Below, piece after piece: positions 1-9,568 of a DNA stretch of 64,000 nt; position 1 is the first letter of the stretch, and each line of letters opens with the position of its first letter. The position numbers and the translations under genes were made by a program. This DNA comes from Pseudomonas paeninsulae (GTDB lineage: Bacteria; Pseudomonadota; Gammaproteobacteria; Pseudomonadales; Pseudomonadaceae). The stretch lies in the NCBI RefSeq assembly GCF_035621475.1, contig NZ_CP141799.1, positions 1,662,501-1,726,500 of the forward strand. The letters are read 5' to 3'. Below the pieces are notes generated by a model, which was not told the DNA's origin, ran no database searches, and was given only the letters and a program-made list of their open reading frames with translations.

Positions 1-1
1 T

Positions 2-424
2 CTGTTCTGCGGTCTGGGTAATTTCGCCTTGCCGCTGGCGCGCCTGACGCGTGAAGTAGTGGCGGTGGAGGGGGTGCAGGCGATGGTCGAGCGGGCGGCG
101 CAGAATGCGGCGAGCAACGGCATCGACAACCTGCATTTTTTCCAGGCCGACCTGGCGAATCCGCTGATCGAGAGTGGCTGGGCGCGAGGCGGTTTTGCCG
201 CCGTGCTGCTCGACCCGCCGCGTGATGGTGCGTTGCAGGTGGTCAGGCAGATTGGCGCACTGGGCGCCAAGCGCCTGGTCTATGTGTCGTGCAACCCGAC
301 TACGCTGGCGCGTGACAGCGCCGAGTTGCTGGCGCAGGGTTATCGGCTGGAAAAGGCCGGCATCCTCGATATGTTTCCGCAAACGGCGCATGTCGAGGCG
401 ATGGCGTTGTTTGTCAGGCAATAG
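2..424 (+). CDS. rlmD: 23S rRNA (uracil-5-)-methyltransferase RlmD, C-terminal part
   Basis: The reading frame is open from base 2, so the gene starts before the window; about 140 C-terminal residues are present. The fragment begins inside SAM-binding motif I (LFCGLGNF), then shows the LLDPPRDGA motif and the catalytic-cysteine motif [11 protein letters not shown] typical of TrmA/RlmD-family uracil-C5 methyltransferases, which methylate U1939 of 23S rRNA. It lies immediately upstream of relA, the arrangement known in Pseudomonas. The family assignment is firm; choosing RlmD over paralogues rests on the relA context. Confidence 0.9.
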   Translation: MFCGLGNFALPLARLTREVVAVEGVQAMVERAAQNAASNGIDNLHFFQADLANPLIESGWARGGFAAVLLDPPRDGALQVVRQIGALGAKRLVYVSCNPTTLARDSAELLAQGYRLEKAGILDMFPQTAHVEAMALFVRQ

Positions 425-608
425 GTTGAAAGAGCGTAGCTAGGGATGAACGGCCAGCCAAAGCACTTGGCTTTGGCGTCATCAGCCCTTATCTACGCTG
501 TGCAGGGGCGCATAAGGATTGTGCCTTAAAGTGGTTAAACCGACCGGGTCGAAGAAATCCGGCGACTGTTTGGTGTGCGTGGCGCGCACCCTAGGGAAGG
601 TAAGCAAG

Positions 609-2852
609 ATGGTTCAGGTTAGAGCGCACCAGCCGATCAACGATGACGGCAGCATCAACCTAGAGGCCTGGCTGGCCCATGTACTCAGCGTCGACCCGGC
701 GCTGGAGCACGATGCCTTGCTCGACGCCTGCGAGTTCGCCCGCGAGGCCGAGCAGCAGGCTAACGCCGCACAGAATCTATGGTCGGAAGGTGCTTCCAGC
801 TTCCGCGCCGGCCTCGAGATCGCGGAGATTCTCGCCGACCTCAAGCTCGATCAGGACTCCCTGATTGCCGCGGTCATCTACCGTGGCGTACGTGAGGGCA
901 AGGTGACCCTGGCCGCGGTGGAGCAGCGCTTCGGCCCCGTGGTGACCAAGCTGGTCGACGGCGTGCTGCGCATGGCGGCGATCAGCGCCAGCCTCAATCC
1001 GCGCGACTCGCTGGTACTCGGCTCCCAGGCCCAGGTGGAAAACCTGCGCAGGATGTTGGTGGCGATGGTCGATGACGTGCGCGTGGCGCTGATCAAGCTG
1101 GCCGAACGGACCTGTGCAATCCGCGCGGTCAAGCATGCCGACGACGAGAAACGTGAGCGTGTGGCCCGCGAAGTCTTCGATATTTATGCGCCGCTGGCGC
1201 ACCGTCTAGGCATCGGCCATATCAAGTGGGAGCTGGAAGACCTGTCCTTCCGCTATCTGGAGCCCGAGCAGTACAAGCAGATCGCCAAGCTGCTGCATGA
1301 GCGTCGGCTGGATCGTGAGCAGTACATCAATGATGTGATGGGCCACCTGCGCCTGGAGCTGGAAGCCACCGGGGTCAAGGCCGATATCAGCGGGCGGGCC
1401 AAGCACATCTATTCGATCTGGCGGAAAATGCAGAAAAAGGGCCTGCAATTCAGCCAGATCTATGACGTGCGTGCGGTCCGCGTGCTGGTGCCAGAGGTGC
1501 GCGATTGCTACACCGCGCTGGGCATCGTGCACACCCTCTGGCGGCACATTCCCAGGGAGTTCGACGACTACATCGCCAACCCCAAGGAAAACGGCTATCG
1601 CTCGTTGCACACTGCGGTACTCGGTCCGGAAGGCAAGGTGCTGGAGGTACAGATCCGTACTCACGCCATGCACGAGGAGGCCGAGCTGGGTGTCTGTGCG
1701 CATTGGCGCTACAAGGGCACCGATGTCAAATCCGGCTCCAACCATTACGAAGAGAAGATTTCCTGGTTGCGTCAGGTGCTCGAGTGGCACGAGGAACTGG
1801 GTGATATCGGTGGGCTGGCCGATCAGTTGCGCGTCGATATCGAGCCGGACCGGGTCTATGTGTTCACCCCGGACGGTCACGCCATCGACCTGCCGAAAAA
1901 CTCTACGCCGCTGGATTTCGCCTACCGGGTGCACACCGAGATCGGCCATAACTGCCGTGGCGCGAAGATCAATGGACGTATCGTGCCGCTCAGCTACAGT
2001 CTGCAAACCGGTGAGCAGGTAGAAATCATTACCAGCAAGCACGGCACGCCAAGCCGTGACTGGCTGAACTCCAACCTGGGTTATGTCACCACCTCGCGGG
2101 CGCGGGCAAAGATTGTCCACTGGTTCAAGTTGCAGGACCGCGACCAGAACGTCGCCGCCGGCAAGGCCATGCTCGAGCGCGAGCTGGGCCGTCTGGCGCT
2201 GCCGCATGTGGACTTCGAGAAACTGGCCGAGAAGGCCAACCTGAAAAATGCCGAAGACCTGTTCGCCAGCCTCGGTGCCGGCGACCTGCGCCTGGCCCAC
2301 CTGATCAATCTGGCGCAGCAGTTGGTCGAGCCGGAGCGCGGCAGCGAGCAGCTCGAGCTGATCCCGCGCAAGGCCACGGGCTTCAAGCCGAGCAAGCGCG
2401 GCGATATCCAGATCCAGGGAGTCGGCAACCTGCTGACGCAGGTGGCCGGGTGTTGCAAGCCGTTGCCGGGCGACCCGATCGTCGGCTACATCACCCTCGG
2501 TCGCGGGGTGAGCATCCACCGCCAGGATTGCGCCTCGGTGCTGCAACTGGCCGGGCGCGAACCGGAGCGGATCATTCAGGTCAATTGGGGGCCGGTGCCA
2601 GTACAGACCTACCCGGTGGATGTGGTCATTCGTGCGTATGACCGTTCCGGACTGCTGCGCGACGTCACCCAGGTGCTACTCAACGAGAAGCTCAACGTGC
2701 TGGCGGTCAACACCCACTCGAACAAGGAAGACAACACCGCAACGATGTCGATCACCGTCGAGATCCCTGGGCTGGACGCTCTGGGACGCTTGCTCGGGCG
2801 CATCTCGCAGTTGCCGAATATTATCGAGGCCCGCCGTCACCGGGCTTCCTGA
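609..2852 (+). CDS. relA: GTP pyrophosphokinase RelA, (p)ppGpp synthetase I
   Basis: 747 aa, the usual length for Pseudomonas RelA. The enzyme makes (p)ppGpp on ribosomes stalled with uncharged tRNA. The N-terminal HD-like domain lacks the His-Asp pair (YRGVREG where SpoT has an HD motif), so this is a synthetase-only RelA. The synthetase domain (about residues 240-360) carries the EFDD acidic motif and NPKENGYRSLH. A TGS domain follows (about 405-465, DRVYVFTPDGHAIDLP), then a Cys-containing GCCKPLPGD segment and a C-terminal ACT domain. I chose the ATG at 609 rather than an in-frame start at 519: it has a GGGAAGG ribosome site 8 bases upstream and gives the family length. Confidence 0.96.
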   Translation: MVQVRAHQPINDDGSINLEAWLAHVLSVDPALEHDALLDACEFAREAEQQANAAQNLWSEGASSFRAGLEIAEILADLKLDQDSLIAAVIYRGVREGKVTLAAVEQRFGPVVTKLVDGVLRMAAISASLNPRDSLVLGSQAQVENLRRMLVAMVDDVRVALIKLAERTCAIRAVKHADDEKRERVAREVFDIYAPLAHRLGIGHIKWELEDLSFRYLEPEQYKQIAKLLHERRLDREQYINDVMGHLRLELEATGVKADISGRAKHIYSIWRKMQKKGLQFSQIYDVRAVRVLVPEVRDCYTALGIVHTLWRHIPREFDDYIANPKENGYRSLHTAVLGPEGKVLEVQIRTHAMHEEAELGVCAHWRYKGTDVKSGSNHYEEKISWLRQVLEWHEELGDIGGLADQLRVDIEPDRVYVFTPDGHAIDLPKNSTPLDFAYRVHTEIGHNCRGAKINGRIVPLSYSLQTGEQVEIITSKHGTPSRDWLNSNLGYVTTSRARAKIVHWFKLQDRDQNVAAGKAMLERELGRLALPHVDFEKLAEKANLKNAEDLFASLGAGDLRLAHLINLAQQLVEPERGSEQLELIPRKATGFKPSKRGDIQIQGVGNLLTQVAGCCKPLPGDPIVGYITLGRGVSIHRQDCASVLQLAGREPERIIQVNWGPVPVQTYPVDVVIRAYDRSGLLRDVTQVLLNEKLNVLAVNTHSNKEDNTATMSITVEIPGLDALGRLLGRISQLPNIIEARRHRAS

Positions 2853-2879
2853 GCTGCTGCGCTCGGCCATACGGCGTTG

Positions 2880-2937
2880 AAGGCGAGATGAAAAATGCTC
2901 ATTGGCAAAAGCCAACTCCGCTTTTTCATCTCGCCTT
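2880..2937. repeat. 16-bp perfect inverted repeat with nested hairpin (relA-mazG gap)
   Basis: Arms at 2880-2895 and 2922-2937 are perfect 16-base reverse complements (aaggcgagatgaaaaa and partner). The 26-base loop contains a second hairpin, ttggc-aaaa-gccaa (2902-2915). The right arm is not followed by a T-run, so it is not a standard terminator, although the arms end in A5/T5 next to the loop. It could be a relA 3' structure, an mRNA-stability element or a small mobile repeat. Confidence 0.7.
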
Positions 2938-3036
2938 CGCCTTGTCTGGCCTTCGCTCGCGACGCTCAGGATCGATTGTTTATAGTCGCGCAGGCGGGAC
3001 GAAGCGGCATCCCCTGCGATTGAATCGGAAATTTCC

Positions 3037-3867
3037 ATGTACCAACTCAACGACCTGTTGCACCTGATGGCCCGCCTGCGCGACCCGCAACACGGCTGCC
3101 CGTGGGATCTCAAGCAGTCCTACGCGAGCATCGTGCCCTACACCATCGAAGAGGCCTACGAAGTGGCGGACGCCATCGAGCGCGGCGACTTCGAGCATTT
3201 GCCGGGCGAGTTGGGCGATCTGCTGTTTCAGGTGGTGTATTACAGCCAGTTGGCACGGGAGGAGGGGCGTTTCGAGTTTGCCGAGGTGGTCGATGGCATC
3301 ACCCGCAAGTTGATTCGTCGTCACCCCCATGTGTTTGTCGATGGCGATCTGTATGGCGCCCCCGACACATCCAAGCTTAAAGAGGCGGCGGTCAAGCAGC
3401 GCTGGGAAGAGCTCAAGGCCGAAGAGCGCGCCGAGAAGGCTGCCGCGCCCGAGCAGCTGTCGTTGCTCGACGATGTACCCAATGCCTTGCCGGCCCTGAG
3501 CCGTGCGGTCAAATTGCAGAAGCGCGCGGCCCAGGTCGGTTTCGACTGGCCCGAGGCCTTGCCGGTGGTGGACAAGGTGCGTGAAGAGCTGGATGAAGTG
3601 CTCGAGGCCATGAGCGAAAATGACCCGCAGGCAATTGCCGAGGAGGTCGGTGATTTGCTGTTCGTAGTGACCAATCTTGCCCGTCACCTCAAGGTCGACC
3701 CTGAGTCGGCGCTGCGTGCCGCCAACGGCAAGTTCGAGCAGCGCTTTCGTTTTATCGAACAGGCATTGCGCGAAGCAGGGCGAGCCATGGAAGATTGCGA
3801 CCTGGAAGAACTGGATGCGCTCTGGGGCGAAGCCAAGAAGTTGGAAAAGCAACAAGCAGCCGACTAA
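3037..3867 (+). CDS. mazG: Nucleoside triphosphate pyrophosphohydrolase MazG
   Basis: 276 aa, normal for gamma-proteobacterial MazG, which hydrolyses NTPs/dNTPs to NMP and PPi and in E. coli lowers ppGpp-related stress signalling. Both tandem MazG helical domains are visible: the N-terminal one with EEAYEVADAI and ELGDLLFQVV (about residues 34-66), the C-terminal one with REELDEVLEAM and EEVGDLLFVV (about 182-210), giving the paired ExxE/ExxD metal-binding acids. It follows relA in the same direction, as in other Pseudomonas, but the 184-base structured gap suggests its own promoter or a processed transcript. Confidence 0.95.
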   Translation: MYQLNDLLHLMARLRDPQHGCPWDLKQSYASIVPYTIEEAYEVADAIERGDFEHLPGELGDLLFQVVYYSQLAREEGRFEFAEVVDGITRKLIRRHPHVFVDGDLYGAPDTSKLKEAAVKQRWEELKAEERAEKAAAPEQLSLLDDVPNALPALSRAVKLQKRAAQVGFDWPEALPVVDKVREELDEVLEAMSENDPQAIAEEVGDLLFVVTNLARHLKVDPESALRAANGKFEQRFRFIEQALREAGRAMEDCDLEELDALWGEAKKLEKQQAAD

Positions 3868-3975
3868 TTGGCTGTTGTGGTTTCCAGCACCGTCTGGGAT
3901 GTGGAGATTCTGGTGGGTTGCACCTTCGCGGTCCGATCCACCCTACATTTATCGTTTGTTGGGTATAGGTACGTT

Positions 3976-4515
3976 ATGGCGATCTCACTACGCGATCAGT
4001 TGCTCAAAGCCGGACTGGTTAACGAAAAGCAGGCCAAGCAGGTTAGCAAGGATAAGCAGAAGCAGCAGCGACTGCAGCACAAGGGCCAGGTCGAGAAGGA
4101 CGAGTCGCAAAAGCTCGCCGCTCAGCAGGCCATGGCCGAGAAGGCCGCGCGCGATCAGGAACTCAATCGTCAGCAACAGGAAAAGGTCGAGCAGAAGGCC
4201 CGTGCAGCGCAGATCAAGCAACTGATCGAAGTGTCTCGCCTGCCCAAACTGACCACCGAGGATTACTACAATTTCGTCGACGACAAGAAGGTCAAGCGCC
4301 TGTCGGTGAACAAGCTGATGCGCGACAAACTCAGTAGCGGCTCGCTGGCCATCGTGCGCAGCGGCGGCGGTTATGAAGTGATCCCGCGCGAGGCGGCCCT
4401 GAAAATTCAGGAACGTGATCCGCAGCGGGTGATCTTGCTCAATACCCCGACCGAAGCCGCGGATGCCGACGATCCATACGCCGCCTACCAGGTGCCGGAT
4501 GATCTGATGTGGTAA
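3976..4515 (+). CDS. DUF2058 domain-containing protein (YaiL-like)
   Basis: 179 aa, highly charged and Lys/Gln-rich. An N-terminal segment (MAISLRDQLLKAGLVNEKQ) is followed by a long basic/glutamine-rich coiled stretch (about residues 20-80) and a C-terminal DUF2058 region with DDKKVKRLSVN and PTEAADADDPYA. It is predicted cytoplasmic and its function is not established. The start at 3976 was chosen because the family motif begins there; an upstream in-frame start at 3868 would abut the mazG stop and add unrelated residues. Probably transcribed with or just after mazG. Confidence 0.85.
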   Translation: MAISLRDQLLKAGLVNEKQAKQVSKDKQKQQRLQHKGQVEKDESQKLAAQQAMAEKAARDQELNRQQQEKVEQKARAAQIKQLIEVSRLPKLTTEDYYNFVDDKKVKRLSVNKLMRDKLSSGSLAIVRSGGGYEVIPREAALKIQERDPQRVILLNTPTEAADADDPYAAYQVPDDLMW

Positions 4516-4615
4516 ACGCTGCCGTGCGCACCAGCGGTCTTCTGCCCGCGGTGCGCACATCCTGTGTGCTCATGCCGTCTAGCCCGTGCCGTAGCCGGCT
4601 GTAATCCGGGGCATG

Positions 4616-4637
4616 AAAAAGCCGGGCAATGCCCGGC
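4616..4637 (-). terminator. Intrinsic terminator of the purM-purN-DUF3108 transcript
   Basis: A perfect hairpin (gccgggca/tgcccggc, 4621-4637) is followed on the minus strand by five T residues. It lies 19 bases past the end of the leftward DUF3108 gene and may also help insulate it from the rightward DUF2058 gene. Confidence 0.8.
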
Positions 4638-4655
4638 TTGTTCGTTACCTGAACG

Positions 4656-5372
4656 TCAGTCGCGTCGGCCTTCGACCGCTTTGCCGTCGACCGTGCCTTC
4701 CTTGAGCATGATCTGGTATTCCTTGCCGTCTTTTTCGACCTGATGCAGGCGGACCAGCAGGTAGCTCCAGTCCTTGGCGAACCAGAGTATGGTTTTGCGG
4801 CTGCTTTGCGTCGGATCGCGCACACGCTCGACCTTGATCGCGTCAATCTGCCCGGCTTTGGTGCGCACGACTTCTTCGCCGAGGACGCGGAAGTCGTAGG
4901 TCTCGATTTCGTCGCCGTCGACCACCTGGTAACTCATGCTTTTCTTGCCGGCGGCAACGTCATGCTGCAGCGCCAGCTGATAGGTCGATTTGTCCTGCAG
5001 ACCGCGATTGAGCGGAAAGCTCACCGGGTTGCCGCGGTCGCTGCCGGTCACGCGCTTGCCGGCCCAATCGAAGTCCTGTTCGATTTTCTTGCCTCTGCCC
5101 AGGCCATTGCGTTCGAAGCGATAGGTCAATGGCAGGAAGGCTGTCTTGTCCAGGCGGAAGGTGCTCTGTTCACTGAGGCCGGCGACCAGCATGGAGGCTT
5201 CGAAGCTGAGCTGCCAACGGTCGTTGTCCAGAGCTTTTAGGCTGCGCTCCGCAGTGCCACTGACTGGCAGTTGTTTCCAGTCGGCGGTATAGCTGGCGGA
5301 GAACGGCGTCAACTCGCTGGCCAGGGCCGGCAGGCTGAATAAGGCGAGGGCGAACAGTAAGGCGCGACGCAT
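4656..5372 (-). CDS. DUF3108 domain-containing periplasmic protein
   Basis: 238 aa with a clear signal peptide (MRRALLFALALFSLPALA, cleavage near residue 18), so exported. The mature part is DUF3108-like: beta-rich, with ELTPFSASYTADWK and repeated motifs such as YRFERNGLGRGKK. Its function is unknown. It starts 8 bases after the purN stop on the same strand, so it is probably the last cistron of the purM-purN transcript, and the terminator at 4616-4637 follows. The purine-operon position is conserved in Pseudomonas, but I see no domain linking it to purine synthesis. Confidence 0.87.
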   Translation of the reverse strand: MRRALLFALALFSLPALASELTPFSASYTADWKQLPVSGTAERSLKALDNDRWQLSFEASMLVAGLSEQSTFRLDKTAFLPLTYRFERNGLGRGKKIEQDFDWAGKRVTGSDRGNPVSFPLNRGLQDKSTYQLALQHDVAAGKKSMSYQVVDGDEIETYDFRVLGEEVVRTKAGQIDAIKVERVRDPTQSSRKTILWFAKDWSYLLVRLHQVEKDGKEYQIMLKEGTVDGKAVEGRRD

Positions 5373-5380
5373 GGTATCTC

Positions 5381-6046
5381 CTAGGTGCGGATCAGGTGAC
5401 CGGTGTTCGGCAGTGGCTGGCCATCCAGCATTGCGCCTTGCGCATCCAGACGCAAGCGGCCTTCGGCGAACCAGCGCACGGCCAGCGGGTAGATCAGGTG
5501 TTCCTGCTCGTGTACCCGTTGCATCAGGCTGGTGAGTGAGTCGTGCGACTCTACCGGGATCACTGCTTGTACGACCAGAGGGCCACCATCGAGTTCCTCG
5601 GTGACGAAGTGCACGCTGCAGCCATGCTCGCTGTCGCCCGCCTCGAGTGCCCGCTGGTGGGTATGCAGGCCCTTGTATTTGGGCAGCAGCGAGGGGTGGA
5701 TGTTGAGCAGGCGTCCGCCGTAGTGGCGGACGAAGTCGCTGCTGAGGATGCGCATGAAACCGGCCAGCACCACCAGCTGCGGCTCGAAGGCGTCGATGGC
5801 CTCGATCAGTGCCGCATCGAAGGCTTCACGGCCGGCAAAGGCTTTGTGGTCGAGCACACAGGTATCGATACCGGCAGCCTTCGCGCGTTCCAGGCCATAG
5901 GCGTCGGCGCGGTTGGAAATCACCGCGCGGATGCGCAGCGGGCTGCTTTTGAAAGAGTCAGCGCCCGCCTGGCTGCTGTCGATCAGCGCCTGCAGGTTGC
6001 TGCCGGAGCCGGAGATCAGCACCACTACATTGCAGGCAGTCGGCAT
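5381..6046 (-). CDS. purN: Phosphoribosylglycinamide formyltransferase PurN
   Basis: 221 aa; transfers formyl from 10-formyl-THF to GAR in step 3 of purine synthesis. Seen: the phosphate-binding SGSGSNLQAL near the N-terminus, the active-site HPSLLPKYKGLHTHQRAL region with its catalytic His, and EELDGGPLVVQA with the catalytic Asp. The start is the ATG at 6046, which overlaps the purM stop by one base (TAATG), so purM and purN are translationally coupled. A longer in-frame start at 6121 lies inside purM and adds a non-family Arg-rich extension. Confidence 0.96.
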   Translation of the reverse strand: MPTACNVVVLISGSGSNLQALIDSSQAGADSFKSSPLRIRAVISNRADAYGLERAKAAGIDTCVLDHKAFAGREAFDAALIEAIDAFEPQLVVLAGFMRILSSDFVRHYGGRLLNIHPSLLPKYKGLHTHQRALEAGDSEHGCSVHFVTEELDGGPLVVQAVIPVESHDSLTSLMQRVHEQEHLIYPLAVRWFAEGRLRLDAQGAMLDGQPLPNTGHLIRT

Positions 6047-7104
6047 TAATGGCGCTTCAGGTTGTTCAGCACGACCCGCTCGGCGCCTTCGGCGGCAGCC
6101 GCAATCTGACCGATCAGCCATGGCTGCTCGCCGGCATCGCGCAGGGTCTTGAGGGTGAGTTCGACGTGATCCTGGGCCACGCAGATAACCATGCCGACGC
6201 CGCAGTTGAGCACGCGGTGCATCTCGGTTTCATCGACATTGCCTTGTTCCTGCAGCCAGTCGAATACCGCCGGGCGTGTCCAGCTGGCCACGTCGACCAC
6301 GGCCTGGGCGCCGTCCGGCAGCACGCGCGGGATGTTGTCGAGCAAGCCGCCGCCCGTGATGTGGGCCATGGCCTTGACCGCGCCGGTGTCCTTGATCAGC
6401 TTGAGCAGCGGTTTGACGTAGATGCGCGTCGGTGCCATCAACAGGTCGGTCAGTGGCTTGCCGTCGAGCTGGATGGTTTCGATATCGGCGCCAGCGACTT
6501 CGATGATCTTGCGGATCAGCGAGTAGCCATTGGAGTGCGGGCCGGAGGACGGCAGGGCGATCAGGGCGTCGCCGTTGGCGACCTTGGAGCCGTCGATGAT
6601 CTCGGCTTTTTCCACCACGCCGACACAGAAACCGGCCAGGTCGTAGTCTTCACCTTCGTACATGCCCGGCATTTCCGCGGTTTCGCCACCGACCAGCGAG
6701 CAGCCGGCCAGTTCGCAGCCGGCGCCGATGCCGGTGACCACGGTGGCGGCCACGTCGACATTGAGTTTGCCGGTGGCGTAGTAATCGAGGAAGAACAACG
6801 GCTCGGCGCCACACACCACCAGGTCGTTGACGCACATGGCGACCAGATCCTGGCCGATGCTGTCGTGTCGATTGAGGTTCAGCGCCAAGCGCAGTTTGGT
6901 GCCGACGCCGTCGGTGCCGGACACCAGAACCGGTTGCTTGTAACCCGCCGGGATCTCGCAAAGAGCGCCGAAGCCGCCCAGGCCCCCCATGACTTCTGGA
7001 CGCGCAGTGCGTTTGGCCACGCTTTTGATGCGTTCGACCAGGGCTTCGCCTGCGTCGATGTCTACACCTGCGTCCTTGTAGCTGATGGAGGGTTGCTTGC
7101 TCAT
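6046..7104 (-). CDS. purM: Phosphoribosylformylglycinamidine cyclo-ligase PurM
   Basis: 352 aa, full length. AIR synthetase, an ATP-dependent cyclisation of FGAM in step 5 of purine synthesis. Diagnostic motifs: [12 protein letters not shown] at the N-terminus, [29 protein letters not shown] and [17 protein letters not shown] of the PurM/ThiL/SelD ATP-binding fold. First gene of a leftward purM-purN-DUF3108 unit, divergent from the DUF2066 gene across a 199-base gap that must hold both promoters; no PurR-type operator was identified by eye. Confidence 0.97.
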   Translation of the reverse strand: MSKQPSISYKDAGVDIDAGEALVERIKSVAKRTARPEVMGGLGGFGALCEIPAGYKQPVLVSGTDGVGTKLRLALNLNRHDSIGQDLVAMCVNDLVVCGAEPLFFLDYYATGKLNVDVAATVVTGIGAGCELAGCSLVGGETAEMPGMYEGEDYDLAGFCVGVVEKAEIIDGSKVANGDALIALPSSGPHSNGYSLIRKIIEVAGADIETIQLDGKPLTDLLMAPTRIYVKPLLKLIKDTGAVKAMAHITGGGLLDNIPRVLPDGAQAVVDVASWTRPAVFDWLQEQGNVDETEMHRVLNCGVGMVICVAQDHVELTLKTLRDAGEQPWLIGQIAAAAEGAERVVLNNLKRH

Positions 7105-7303
7105 AGATCCAGGCCTTTAAGGGGAATATCGGATGTGCACCGGCGCTGCGGCGGTCGGTCTGCGAAGGCGCGCGATTTTATCAGGCTTGCCGGGCAGCGG
7201 CCACCCGCGCCGTGCGGTGGTTGCCGGGGCGCGGGCGGCTGTTTAAGGTATAAGGCTTGTACTACGGCCTGCCCGCCGCCTTCCGTCTGTCGAGAACCTA
7301 CCC

Positions 7304-8347
7304 ATGCGCCTGATCGCTCGTCTGTTAATCCTCAGCCTGCCACTGTTCAGCCTGTCCAGCGAGGCGGCAACGGTGAGTGACCTGTACCAGGTGCGCGAGC
7401 CGGTTGCCAGCCAGCAGCCGGAGGAGCGTGACGCTGCCCTGGGTCGCGCCCTGCAGACCCTGGTGCTGCGCTTGACTGGTGACCCTGAGGCGGTGAAGAG
7501 CCCGGCGCTGGCCGAGTTGCGCAAGGATCCACAGCAGATCATCAGCCAGTATGGCTATGCCGAGGACAGCTTGCTGGTGGATTTCGATCCCGTCAGCACC
7601 GACCGCAGTCTGCGCCAAGCCGGGTTGTCGCTGTGGGGGGCCAATCGTCCGGCGCTTCTAGCCTGGTGGTTGAATGATGCCAGCGACGGTTCGAGCCTGG
7701 TCGGTGATGGCCAGAGTAGCGCCGCGCCGTTGCGTCAGGCGGCGCAACACCGTGGGCTGCCGCTACGCTTGCCGATCGCCGACTTGAGCGAGCAATTGCT
7801 GGCAACCGCCGAGAACCTTGGCGCGGCCGAGCCAGAGGCGCTGCGTACGGCGTCCGAGCGTTATGCCGCCGATGCCCTGCTGGCCGTGCAGGCGCGTGAA
7901 GATAACGGTCAGTGGCAGGCCCAATGGCGTCTGTGGTTGGGCGATGTGCGCGAGCAAGGCAAGGCCAAGGGCGCCGATCAAGCGGCATTGGCCGATGCGG
8001 TGCTGTTGATGGTGAGCGAGCGGCTGGCACAACGCTATGTGGTTGCACCGGGCGCTGCATCCAGCCTGACCCTGGAAGTGCAGGGCGCCGACCTGGCGCG
8101 CTATGCCGAGCTGCAGCGCATTCTCGCGCCCTTGGCTGCGCAGTTGCTCAAGGTCGAGGGTGACCGCCTGATCTATCGCGTCAAGGCCAGTGCCGAGCAG
8201 TTGCGCGCGCAGCTGGCGCTGGTGCAGTTGCAGGAAGTGACGGATGCCCCCCAGCCAGTTGATGCCAGCCCGTCGCCGCAACAGCCGACCGGCGAGCCGG
8301 CGCCTCAGGTGTTACGGCGTGACGATGTGCTGCGTTTTCGCTGGTAG
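7304..8347 (+). CDS. DUF2066 domain-containing exported protein
   Basis: 347 aa with a typical signal peptide (MRLIARLLILSLPLFSLSSEA, about 21 residues). The mature N-terminal half shows the DUF2066 pattern (VSDLYQVREPVASQQPEERDAALGRAL and GYAEDSLLVDFD). The C-terminal third is Gln/Ala-rich and ends in a Pro/Ser-rich linker (PQPVDASPSPQQP). Probably periplasmic; function unknown. It is divergent from purM, and the purMN-DUF2066-permease-hda order is conserved in Pseudomonas. Confidence 0.87.
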   Translation: MRLIARLLILSLPLFSLSSEAATVSDLYQVREPVASQQPEERDAALGRALQTLVLRLTGDPEAVKSPALAELRKDPQQIISQYGYAEDSLLVDFDPVSTDRSLRQAGLSLWGANRPALLAWWLNDASDGSSLVGDGQSSAAPLRQAAQHRGLPLRLPIADLSEQLLATAENLGAAEPEALRTASERYAADALLAVQAREDNGQWQAQWRLWLGDVREQGKAKGADQAALADAVLLMVSERLAQRYVVAPGAASSLTLEVQGADLARYAELQRILAPLAAQLLKVEGDRLIYRVKASAEQLRAQLALVQLQEVTDAPQPVDASPSPQQPTGEPAPQVLRRDDVLRFRW

Positions 8348-8476
8348 ACTGCCGCCGGATACGGGGTAAGCCGCTGGAAATTTGCCGACGGATGCCGTGT
8401 GAAACGCCAGTTTGTACGTTCACTTGCAGGCTTTCATGGCCTGCAGATTGTCTGGTTGCACCATCGAGGGTTGAGC

Positions 8477-9568
8477 ATGATTGATTCACGTCGCTGGCTA
8501 TGGATAGCTGGGCTGCTCTTGCTCGGCTGGCTGCTGTATCAGTTGCAACCGATTCTCTCGCCGTTCCTGATTGGCGTGCTGTTGGCCTATCTGGGCGATC
8601 CGCTGGTCGATCGGCTCGAGCGCTGGAAGCTTTCGCGCACTTGGGGCGTGATCGTGGTCTTCGCTCTGTTCAGTCTGATCCTGGCGATTTTGCTGCTGGT
8701 GCTGGTGCCGATGCTCGGCAAACAATTGATGCGCCTCTACGAACTGGCCCCACAAATGCTCGACTGGACGCAGCACCAGGCGTTGCCTTGGGTGCAGGCC
8801 AAGTTGGGGCTACATAGCGGTTTCTGGCGTTTCGATCAGCTCAAGGCGGCATTTTCCGAGCACCTGGGTCAGACCACCGACATTCTCGGCATGCTGCTAT
8901 CGAAGGCCACTGCCTCGGGCTTGGCCCTGCTGGCTTGGCTGGTCAATCTGCTGCTGATCCCGGTGGTCAGCTTTTATCTGCTGCGCGATTGGGACCTGAT
9001 GGTCGCCAGATTGCGTGGCTTGTTGCCGCGCACCCGTGAAGGTCTGGTGGTGAAACTGGCCAGCGAGTGTCACGAAGTGCTCGGCGCCTTCCTGCGCGGG
9101 CAGCTGCTGGTGATGCTGGCGTTGGGGGTGATGTATGCCGTCGGCTTGATGCTGATCGGACTGGAACTGGGGCTGTTGATCGGTTTGTTGGCCGGCTTGG
9201 CCAGCATCGTGCCGTATCTGGGCGTGGTGGTGGGGATCGGCGCGGCATTGACCGCCGGCCTGTTCCAGTTCGGTGGCGATTTCTATCCATTGCTGGCGAT
9301 TGCCGCCGTGTTCAGCGTCGGCCAGATGCTCGAAGGTATGTTGCTGACGCCCTGGCTGGTCGGCGACCGCATTGGCTTGCATCCAGTGGCGGTGATCTTC
9401 GCGATCATGGCCGGCGGACAGCTGTTCGGCTTCACTGGCGTGCTCCTGGCCCTGCCGGTGGCCGCGGTGATTATGGTTTTAGTGCGCCATGCACATGATT
9501 TGTATAAACTTTCCGATCTTTATGGGGAACCCCCCAGCGCTTCAGACGAGCCGCCCAGCCCTGCATGA
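8477..9568 (+). CDS. AI-2E family (PerM/YdiK) membrane permease
   Basis: 363 aa integral membrane protein. It has about eight hydrophobic segments, two at the N-terminus (from LWIAGLLLLGWLLYQL) and a dense cluster from about residue 145 to the end, including the family-typical VPYLGVVVGIGAAL and LEGMLLTPWLVGDRIGLHPVAVI. The family includes TqsA, but substrates are mostly unknown, so quorum-signal export should not be assumed. Start: the ATG at 8477 follows a GAGGG ribosome site; a GTG at 8399 is also in frame but lacks one. Its stop overlaps the hda start (ATGA), so the two are coupled. Confidence 0.88.
   Translation: MIDSRRWLWIAGLLLLGWLLYQLQPILSPFLIGVLLAYLGDPLVDRLERWKLSRTWGVIVVFALFSLILAILLLVLVPMLGKQLMRLYELAPQMLDWTQHQALPWVQAKLGLHSGFWRFDQLKAAFSEHLGQTTDILGMLLSKATASGLALLAWLVNLLLIPVVSFYLLRDWDLMVARLRGLLPRTREGLVVKLASECHEVLGAFLRGQLLVMLALGVMYAVGLMLIGLELGLLIGLLAGLASIVPYLGVVVGIGAALTAGLFQFGGDFYPLLAIAAVFSVGQMLEGMLLTPWLVGDRIGLHPVAVIFAIMAGGQLFGFTGVLLALPVAAVIMVLVRHAHDLYKLSDLYGEPPSASDEPPSPA

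Noticed and set aside
1206..2546. 446-codon open frame opposite relA
   Set aside because: Antisense shadow; no start signals or recognised domain.
6049..7380. 443-codon open frame opposite purM
   Set aside because: Antisense shadow of a certain purM; composition lacks domain signs.
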